NCBI GenBank assembly: GCA_010027395.1
Contig: RGVD01000174.1
Location: forward strand, 1 to 5,580
Source of the DNA: Bacteroidota bacterium
GTDB lineage: Bacteria; Bacteroidota; Bacteroidia; UKL13-3
DNA: 5,580 bases
Direction: 5' to 3'
How positions within the stretch are numbered: the stretch's first letter is position 1; each line of letters starts with the position of its first letter. The translations under genes were made by a program, and so were the position numbers. Positions 5,576 through 5,580 of the stretch are shown one piece after another. The notes beneath the pieces were generated by a model, which was not told the DNA's origin, searched no databases, and saw only the letters and a program-made list of their open reading frames with translations.

Positions 5576-5580
5576 TTTTA

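Noticed and set aside
1..5580. Search for mobile elements, CRISPR, tRNA, rRNA, phage, defence or toxin-antitoxin genes
   Set aside because: No transposase-like protein, terminal repeats, regular direct repeats, cloverleaf or known defence motif was seen. All sizeable sequence is explained by the listed genes.

Overview
The window looks like ordinary chromosomal DNA from a member of the Bacteroidota (Bacteroidetes). It is AT-rich by eye (G+C not counted). It lacks clear Shine-Dalgarno sites ahead of its start codons. Two secreted proteins have an Ala|Gln signal-peptide cut, the pattern called the Bacteroidetes Q-rule. Several families are typical of the phylum: the roughly 380-residue Lgt with a GRLGCHLSGDGDWG signature, DUF4294, and a TPR / PD40 propeller / carboxypeptidase-regulatory / OmpA protein with the architecture of the type IX secretion protein PorE. 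The genus cannot be told from this sequence.

Left part, plus strand (1-1859). The window opens on the last 25 codons of an aldehyde dehydrogenase gene that ends at 79. It is followed by lgt (141-1295), prolipoprotein diacylglyceryl transferase, and 30 bases later by a secreted DUF4294 protein (1326-1859). A possible Bacteroidetes-type promoter for lgt overlaps the end of the dehydrogenase gene.

Right part, minus strand (5575 down to 1862). Four closely packed genes read leftward and probably form one operon: a DUF423 membrane protein with an unusual Ser/Arg/Lys-rich tail, a SixA-like histidine phosphatase (start overlapping the previous stop as TAATG), a PorE-like OmpA-family protein (22-base gap), and an M48 zinc metalloprotease lipoprotein (6-base gap). 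The two gene groups converge with only two bases between their stop codons.

Most of the genes serve the cell envelope. Lgt puts the diacylglyceryl group on lipoproteins, and the M48 protease encoded opposite it is itself a predicted Lgt substrate. The PorE-like protein should bind peptidoglycan through its OmpA domain. The pairing of a TPR/OmpA scaffold with an M48 protease suggests work on outer-membrane protein assembly or secretion, but that is inference. I see no mobile element, CRISPR array, RNA gene, phage gene or clearly new system. No stretch longer than 61 bases lacks a gene.
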